DNA from: Sinorhizobium shofinae
GTDB lineage: Bacteria > Pseudomonadota > Alphaproteobacteria > Rhizobiales > Rhizobiaceae
Direction of reading: 5' to 3'
NCBI GenBank assembly: GCA_001704765.1
Contig: MBFK01000061.1
Span: 1 to 64,000, forward strand
Length of the DNA stretch: 64,000 nucleotides
This document shows positions 59,243-64,000 of the stretch, one piece after another. The translations under genes and the position numbers were made by a program. Below the pieces are notes generated by a model. The model was not told the DNA's origin. It saw only the letters and a program-made list of their open reading frames with translations, and searched no databases. Position 1 is the first letter of the stretch; each line of letters starts with the position of its first letter.

Positions 59243-60019
59243 ATGACGGATGAGCGCGTATCGGCCAATGGCGGGATGGAGACCTCCTTCGGTTTCCGCG
59301 AAGTCGGCACGGGCGAAAAGCAGCCGCTCGTCAACGACGTCTTCCACAAGGTCGCCAAACGCTACGACATCATGAATGACGTGATGTCGGCCGGTCTGCA
59401 TCGCGTCTGGAAGGATGCGATGATCGCCGCGCTCAATCCGCCGCGCCGGGAGGACTACCGGGTCCTCGATGTCGCCGGCGGCACCGGCGATATCGCTTTC
59501 CGCATCGTCGAAGCCTCCGACCGCCGGGCGCATGCTACCGTGCTCGACATCAACGGCTCGATGCTCGCCGTCGGCGCCGAACGCGCCCGCAAGAAGGGGC
59601 TCCTCGCCAATCTCGATTTCGTCGAGGCGAACGCCGAGGACCTGCCGTTCGCGGCAAATTCCTTCGATGCCTATACGATTGCCTTCGGCATTCGCAACGT
59701 GCCGCGCATCGCGGTGGCGCTCGAGGAGGCCTACCGCGTGCTGAAGCGCGGCGGGCGGCTCCTGGTGCTCGAATTCTCCGAGGTCGAGATGCCGTTGCTC
59801 GACCGCTTCTACGATACCTGGTCGTTCAACGCGATCCCGAAATTCGGCAAGCTCATCACCGGCGACGAGGCGCCCTACCAATATCTGGTCGAATCGATCC
59901 GCAAGTTCCCGAACCAGCGCGATTTCGCCGCGATGATCCGCACTGCCGGCTTTGGCCGCGTCTCCTTCACCAACTATACCGGCGGCATCGCAGCCTTGCA
60001 TTCCGGCTGGAAAATCTGA
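59243..60019 (+). CDS. ubiE: Ubiquinone/menaquinone biosynthesis methyltransferase UbiE
   Basis: 258-residue SAM-dependent C-methyltransferase. Motifs: [19 protein letters not shown], the SAM-binding [14 protein letters not shown], and [15 protein letters not shown] near the C-terminus. It acts in ubiquinone ring C-methylation. The ATG at 59243 is used; one six codons upstream is possible. It is 4 bp before ubiB. Confidence 0.95.
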   Translation: MTDERVSANGGMETSFGFREVGTGEKQPLVNDVFHKVAKRYDIMNDVMSAGLHRVWKDAMIAALNPPRREDYRVLDVAGGTGDIAFRIVEASDRRAHATVLDINGSMLAVGAERARKKGLLANLDFVEANAEDLPFAANSFDAYTIAFGIRNVPRIAVALEEAYRVLKRGGRLLVLEFSEVEMPLLDRFYDTWSFNAIPKFGKLITGDEAPYQYLVESIRKFPNQRDFAAMIRTAGFGRVSFTNYTGGIAALHSGWKI

Positions 60020-60023
60020 CCGC

Positions 60024-61598
60024 ATGAGCACACCTGGAGCATATTTCCGTCTCGTGCGGATCGGCTGGGTGCTGGCGCGCGAGGACGCCTTTTCGGCAGT
60101 CCCTCCCGAACACCTTCCTCCGCTTGCGCGTTTCGTGCAGAGGCTCGCCGGACTGCTCGCCCGCCGCCGGGCTCGGTTCGAGGTGCGCAGCGGTCGGCTC
60201 GCCCGGGCCGTCGAACGGCTTGGCCCCTCCTATGTCAAGATCGGCCAGTTTCTCGCCACACGCCCGGATGTGGTCGGCGCGGAGTTGGCTGCCGACCTGT
60301 CCCTCTTGCAGGATCGGATGGCGACGTTTCCTGAGAGCGAGGCCCGCGCCGCGATAGAAGGCTCCCTCGGCCGCTCCGTCGATGCGCTCTTCGTCGAATT
60401 TTCCGAACCGATGGCAGCCGCGTCGATCGCTCAGGTCCATCCGGCCGTGGTCATGCGCGACGGCAGGCGCGAAAGGGTGGCCGTCAAGGTCATCCGCCCG
60501 GGCGTGCGCCAGCGCTTCGCCGCGGATATCGAGGCGATGTACCTGGTTTCGCGCATGCAGGAGCGGTTCCTGCCCTATACCCGGCGGCTGAGGCCGGTCG
60601 AGGTGACGAAGACGCTCGAACAGACGACAAAGGTCGAAATGGACCTGAGACTCGAGGCCGCCGCACTTTCCGAACTCGGCGAGAACACCAAGGAAGATTC
60701 TGGGTTTCGCGTACCCAAGGTCGACTGGGAACGCACGGGTCGCGACGTCGTGACGATGGAATGGATCGACGGTGTGAAAATGTCGGACATCGAAGGTCTG
60801 AAGCGGGCCGGCCACGACCTCAACACGCTCGCCGAAACACTGATTCAGTCCTTCCTGCGCCACACGCTGCGCGACGGCTTCTTCCACGCCGACATGCACC
60901 AGGGAAACCTGTTCGTCGACGAGGCCGGCCATATCGTTGCGGTCGACATGGGGATCGTCGGCCGGCTCGGCAAGAAGGAGCGCCGTTTCCTTGCCGAGAT
61001 TCTCTTCGGCTTCATCACGCGCGACTACCAGCGCGTCGCCGACGTACATTTCGAGGCTGGCTACGTGCCCTCGCATCACGACGCCGCAAGCTTTGCCCAG
61101 GCGATCCGCGCAATCGGTGAACCGATCCACGGCCAGCCGGCCGAAACCATCTCGATGGCCAAGCTTTTGACGCTGCTCTTCGAGGTGACCGAGCTCTTCG
61201 ACATGCAGACGCGTCCCGAGCTCGTCATGCTGCAGAAGACTATGGTCGTCGTCGAGGGCGTGGCGCGAACGCTCAATCCGCGCTTCAACATGTGGAAGGC
61301 ATCGGAGCCGGTCGTCGGCAAGTGGATCCGAGACAATCTCGGCCCGAAACGCATCGTCACGGATCTGCGCGACGGGCTGCACGCAGCGCTTCGGGTTGCC
61401 GAAGCCCTTCCGGAAATCGCCGCGCGCACCGAACGCTTCTCCGCCGAAATCATTGCGATGGGCGAGAACGGCTTGCGCTTCGATACAGAGACGGCGGAGG
61501 CAATCGGCAAGGCGGAGGCGCGCCATACGCGCTCGGGCCGCCTTGCGCTCTGGGTGATCGCGGCAACGCTCGTTTTCATCGCCTGGCAGCTTGCCTGA
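60024..61598 (+). CDS. ubiB: Ubiquinone biosynthesis atypical kinase UbiB
   Basis: 524-residue ABC1/ADCK-type protein kinase-like ATPase. The KxGQ motif appears as VKIGQFLATRPDVVG (about residues 72-86), the Ala-rich loop as AAASIAQVHPAV, the catalytic loop as HADMHQGNLFVD (about 287-298) and the metal-binding VDMGIVG. Two hydrophobic segments at the C-terminus (about 503-524) anchor it in the membrane. It is translated right after ubiE (4-bp gap). Confidence 0.94.
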   Translation: MSTPGAYFRLVRIGWVLAREDAFSAVPPEHLPPLARFVQRLAGLLARRRARFEVRSGRLARAVERLGPSYVKIGQFLATRPDVVGAELAADLSLLQDRMATFPESEARAAIEGSLGRSVDALFVEFSEPMAAASIAQVHPAVVMRDGRRERVAVKVIRPGVRQRFAADIEAMYLVSRMQERFLPYTRRLRPVEVTKTLEQTTKVEMDLRLEAAALSELGENTKEDSGFRVPKVDWERTGRDVVTMEWIDGVKMSDIEGLKRAGHDLNTLAETLIQSFLRHTLRDGFFHADMHQGNLFVDEAGHIVAVDMGIVGRLGKKERRFLAEILFGFITRDYQRVADVHFEAGYVPSHHDAASFAQAIRAIGEPIHGQPAETISMAKLLTLLFEVTELFDMQTRPELVMLQKTMVVVEGVARTLNPRFNMWKASEPVVGKWIRDNLGPKRIVTDLRDGLHAALRVAEALPEIAARTERFSAEIIAMGENGLRFDTETAEAIGKAEARHTRSGRLALWVIAATLVFIAWQLA

Positions 61599-61649
61599 GC
61601 GGCAGGAAAATCGCTTCCGATTTCCCGCATCCTGGAATAGTATCCGCCC

Positions 61650-61724
61650 ATGGATAGCCGTTATTCGCTCGCGATGGTAGTGACCACGCAGACCTCAGGG
61701 TGGGCGGGAGACCTGTTGCGCTAA
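61650..61724 (+). CDS. Possible 24-codon leader ORF
   Basis: ATG at 61650 opens a 24-residue frame (MDSRYSLAMVVTTQTSGW, then AGDLLR) ending in TAA, in the gap between ubiB and the GNAT gene. The ribosome site is weak (GGA about 14 bases upstream). It is followed 13 bp later by a strong hairpin, a layout reminiscent of attenuators, but there is no run of identical codons. Coding nature is unproven. Confidence 0.25.
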   Translation: MDSRYSLAMVVTTQTSGWAGDLLR

Positions 61725-61737
61725 GCGGGCCGTCTTC

Positions 61738-61771
61738 AAGCCAACCCTGCCGAGGCGAGCAGGGTTTGGCT
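61738..61771 (+). other. Hairpin in the GNAT gene leader
   Basis: Stem AGCCAACCCTGC/GCAGGGTTTGGCT with one bulged base and an 8-nt loop, 34 nt before the GNAT ATG. Followed by CTGTTTCC, a weak T-tract. It could be a terminator/attenuator or mRNA element. Confidence 0.5.
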
Positions 61772-61804
61772 CTGTTTCCTCGGAAAGTGAGAAGAGAGGA
61801 AACA

Positions 61805-62308
61805 ATGATCGCTGGTTCGCCCGCACTCCATATCCGCGCCGCATCCGTCGCCGACTGGGAGGCGCTCGCCGCCTTGAGGGATCTGCCCGGCGTTCGCACC
61901 GGAACGCTGCGCCTGCCCTTCGCCCCGCCGGAGCAGACGCGACGTTGGCTCGAAAGCCTCACGGAAAACGACATGATCATCGTGGCCGAGTTCGAAGGAC
62001 AGATCGTCGGGCTCGCCGGATTGCACCGCCACAAGGGGCGGCGGCAGCACGCGGCCGACCTCGGCATGTCGGTCCACGACGACTACCGCCGGCGCGGCAT
62101 CGGCAAGGCTCTGCTAGAGGCGCTAATCGAGGCGGCGGACCGCTGGCTCGGCATCTCCCGCATCGAACTGACGGTCTTCACCGACAACGAGGCAGCGATC
62201 GGCCTCTACCGCAACGCGGGTTTCGTGACCGAAGGCGTCCTGAAATCCTATGCCTTGCGCGACGGAGCGCTCGCCGACGTCTTCGCAATGGCGCGGCTGC
62301 GCGCCTAA
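61805..62308 (+). CDS. GNAT-family N-acetyltransferase
   Basis: 167-residue GNAT with acetyl-CoA site DDYRRRGIGKALLEALIEAA (about residues 97-116) and motif B NEAAIGLYRNAGFVTEG. The overall pattern resembles the YhhY/RimJ-like group. Substrate unknown. The ATG at 61805 has GAGAGGAA upstream. It is the first of three small genes (GNAT, ankyrin, deaminase) between ubiB and coaBC. Confidence 0.85.
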   Translation: MIAGSPALHIRAASVADWEALAALRDLPGVRTGTLRLPFAPPEQTRRWLESLTENDMIIVAEFEGQIVGLAGLHRHKGRRQHAADLGMSVHDDYRRRGIGKALLEALIEAADRWLGISRIELTVFTDNEAAIGLYRNAGFVTEGVLKSYALRDGALADVFAMARLRA

Positions 62309-62381
62309 GCGGATCGGCGGACGAGGAATCCTTTCTTTCTTGCCGACCGCTCAGCGGTCCAACAGCAGCAACGGGAACGAA

Positions 62382-63080
62382 ATGCCCCTCAATCGCCTGA
62401 CGCAAATGCCGGGACAAGCATCGCGGCGCCACCTCCTCGCCGCACTCATCATTCTGCTGAACCTAGGAGGAGTGGCTGAGGCTACCATTTTAGAGAAGGA
62501 GCTTGTCACCGCCGCCCGACTGGGCAACGCTGCGGAAATCCGTGCCCTGCTCAAGCGACGCGCCACGGTCGATGGGCGCGACGACTCGGGCGCCACGGCA
62601 CTGCTTGTCGCAACGCGCGAAAACCACGTCCAGGCCGCGAGGGTGCTGATCGACGCAGGCGCCGATGTGAACGCCAAGGACCGTATGGAGGACAGTCCCT
62701 ATCTCTATGCCGGCGCACGCGGCTATCTTGAGGTTCTGAAGATGACGCTGACGCATGGGGCCGACCTCAGAAGCACCAACCGCTACGGCGGCACGGCCCT
62801 CATCCCGGCGGCCGAGCGCGGCCATGTCGAAACGGTCAGCACGCTGATCGACGCCGGCGTCGACGTCGATCATGTCAATGACCTCGGCTGGACGGCGCTG
62901 CTCGAAGCGATCATTCTCGGCGCCGGCGGCGACCAACATACGGAGATCGTCAGGCTGCTGATCGATGCAGGCGCCGATGTCAATCTTGCCGATGGCGACG
63001 GCGTTAGGCCGCTCGCCCACGCGCAACGACGCGGCTTCCGCGAGATCGAACGCCTTCTCGCCGCTGCCGGCGCCCGTTGA
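62382..63080 (+). CDS. Secreted ankyrin-repeat protein
   Basis: 232 residues. An N-terminal signal peptide (RRHLLAALIILLNLGGVAEA, about residues 15-34) is followed by about five to six ankyrin repeats, e.g. GATALLVATRENHVQAARVL, IDAGADVNAKDRM, GGTALIPAAERGHVETVSTL and EIVRLLIDAGADVNLADGDG. Periplasmic ankyrin proteins in bacteria often inhibit or protect partner enzymes. ATG at 62382 follows GGGAACGAA. Only 14 bp lie between its stop and the deaminase start. Confidence 0.85.
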   Translation: MPLNRLTQMPGQASRRHLLAALIILLNLGGVAEATILEKELVTAARLGNAAEIRALLKRRATVDGRDDSGATALLVATRENHVQAARVLIDAGADVNAKDRMEDSPYLYAGARGYLEVLKMTLTHGADLRSTNRYGGTALIPAAERGHVETVSTLIDAGVDVDHVNDLGWTALLEAIILGAGGDQHTEIVRLLIDAGADVNLADGDGVRPLAHAQRRGFREIERLLAAAGAR

Positions 63081-63094
63081 GAGAGGAGAGGACG

Positions 63095-63571
63095 ATGCAA
63101 GAGGAAGAACGCTTTCTGCGCGAGGCCGTATCGCTCGCGCGCACCAACGTGGAGAAAGGCGGCCGTCCTTTCGGAGCCGTCATCGTCAGGAACGGCGAGG
63201 TGATCGGCAGAGGCGTCAACGAAATGCTTGAGACCGGCGACCCGACTTCGCATGCCGAACTCAATGCCCTGCGCGCCGCGGTGAAGACGGTTGGGTCCTT
63301 GCGGCTCGATGGCGCAGCCGTCTACGCCAGCGGTCAGCCCTGCCCCATGTGTCTCGCCGCCATGCGCATGGCGGGTATCGCGGAAATCGCCTACGCCCAT
63401 TCCAATGCGCAAGCCGAGCCTTACGGACTTTCGACGGCGGCGATCTATGCGGAACTGGCAAAGCCTCTTGCCGAACAGGCGATGCGCTTCCGCCATGTGC
63501 CCTTGGAGGAGGACAGCAAGGCGCTTTATGCCGATTGGCAGGCACGGCAAGCGACGCAGCAACGATCGTGA
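63095..63571 (+). CDS. Nucleoside deaminase (CMP/dCMP or guanine deaminase-like)
   Basis: 158-residue zinc-dependent cytidine-deaminase-fold enzyme. Zinc site His and catalytic Glu are in SHAELNAL; the two Cys are in SGQPCPMCLAAM. The pattern (KGGRPFGAVIV, AYAHSNAQAEPYG) fits the guanine deaminase/nucleoside deaminase group better than tRNA deaminase TadA. ATG at 63095 has GAGAGGAGAGGA upstream. It is preceded closely by the ankyrin gene and followed 98 bp later by coaBC. Confidence 0.87.
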   Translation: MQEEERFLREAVSLARTNVEKGGRPFGAVIVRNGEVIGRGVNEMLETGDPTSHAELNALRAAVKTVGSLRLDGAAVYASGQPCPMCLAAMRMAGIAEIAYAHSNAQAEPYGLSTAAIYAELAKPLAEQAMRFRHVPLEEDSKALYADWQARQATQQRS

Positions 63572-63669
63572 CAAGCGCCAGGTCCGCGGCGCTCGCTCCA
63601 ATTGCGCACAACGGTTCGCTCGGCTAGGGTCGCGTCAAGCACCAAGGAGCGGCGACAAGCCGAAGCGGA

Positions 63670-64000
63670 ATGACACTGTCGGGCAAGCGTATTCTCCTCA
63701 TCATTTCCGGCGGCATCGCGGCCTATAAGAGCCTCGACCTCATCCGCCGGCTGCGCGAGCGCGGCGCCGAGGTCCGGCCGGTGATGACGGCTGGAGCGCA
63801 GCAGTTCGTGACGTCGCTTGCCGTTGGCGCGCTTTCCGCCTCCCACGTGTACACGGAGCTCTTTTCGCGCGAGGACGAGCAGGATGTCGGCCATATCCGG
63901 CTCGCGCGCGAGTGCGACCTCGTCGTCGTGGCGCCGGCCACAGCCGACCTGATGGCCAAGATGGCGAACGGCCACGCCGACGACCTCGCCTCGACGATAC
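63670..64000 (+). CDS. coaBC: CoaBC, coenzyme A biosynthesis bifunctional protein, partial (5' end)
   Basis: First 110 codons of coaBC (dfp); the window ends inside the gene. The N-terminal flavoprotein (PPC decarboxylase) domain is recognisable: KRILLIISGGIAAYKSLDLI, then VRPVMTAGAQQFVTSLAVGA and VVVAPATADLMAKMANGHAD. It makes 4'-phosphopantetheine from phosphopantothenate and cysteine. The order ubiE-ubiB-coaBC is common in Rhizobiales; here three extra genes lie between ubiB and coaBC. Confidence 0.92.
   Translation, partial: MTLSGKRILLIISGGIAAYKSLDLIRRLRERGAEVRPVMTAGAQQFVTSLAVGALSASHVYTELFSREDEQDVGHIRLARECDLVVVAPATADLMAKMANGHADDLASTI

Overview
The window is a 64 kb stretch of a high-GC alphaproteobacterial chromosome. 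Gene content and order point to Sinorhizobium (Ensifer), close to S. meliloti or S. medicae: praR/phrR beside lnt (actA), glnD-mutS-tme (NADP-type malic enzyme), both ornithine-lipid genes (olsA, olsB), lptCAB-rpoN-hpf-ptsN, and dnaA-rpsT-fpg-ubiE-ubiB-coaBC. Many copies of palindromic, rhizobial-type intergenic repeats fit this. Most of the window is ordinary core chromosome; I recognised no rRNA, tRNA, CRISPR array or prophage.

Layout. 1-1.1 kb: an IS630-family element lying exactly in the stop codon of trmB. 1.1-5.8 kb: trmB, metK, the XRE regulator praR/phrR and lnt on the minus strand. 6.3-6.9 kb: a NYN-domain gene. 6.9-14.9 kb: a long minus-strand run, corC-ybeY-phoH-miaB-olsA-rimI-tsaB-nfuA-usp. 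14.9-23.9 kb: trpS, a VOC gene, murJ, glnD and mutS. 24-26.3 kb: tme on the plus strand. 26.7-32.5 kb: olsB, a hybrid sensor kinase, lspA and two RNA-methyltransferase-type genes. 32.7-35 kb: a CoxG-like gene, lapA, ihfB and sppA. 35.3-40.4 kb: lptC-lptA-lptB-rpoN-hpf-ptsN on the plus strand. 40.8-42.8 kb: a two-gene redox cassette (SDR plus aldonolactone-oxidase-like flavoprotein). 43-48.8 kb: grpE and hrcA (minus), rph-VOC-rdgB-hemW (plus), a GST (minus). 49-52.2 kb: an accessory ECF42 sigma/DGPF unit followed by an AHSA1 gene and a SnoaL-VOC fusion gene. 52.3-54.2 kb: an EamA transporter divergent from a LysR regulator. 54.3-59 kb: dnaA with a long upstream region, rpsT, an enoyl-CoA hydratase and fpg (minus). 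59.2-64 kb: ubiE-ubiB, a GNAT, an ankyrin protein, a deaminase and the start of coaBC (plus).

How the genes connect. The lptCAB block supplies lipopolysaccharide export, with lnt, lspA and murJ for lipoprotein and cell-wall maturation. OlsB and OlsA together complete ornithine-lipid synthesis. GlnD, RpoN and PtsN are the classic nitrogen-control set. Several neighbours overlap by 4 bp (corC/ybeY, murJ/glnD, VOC/murJ, lspA/trmH, trmH/methyltransferase, ECF42/DGPF), which suggests translational coupling.

Most interesting observations. (1) The ECF42/DGPF operon and the adjacent AHSA1/SnoaL-VOC pair each have an identical bipartite motif, TGTCGG-N17-CGTC, about 30 nt before the first start codon; this matches the promoter type known for ECF42 sigma factors and suggests a self-contained regulon. 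(2) The IS630 copy converts a trmB TAG stop into TAA without changing the protein. (3) A mosaic repeat family has at least seven copies, and its hairpin stem covaries between copies. (4) A second palindromic repeat has TA-flanked ends resembling the IS630 terminal repeats. (5) Four GANTC sites lie within 60 bp upstream of dnaA.
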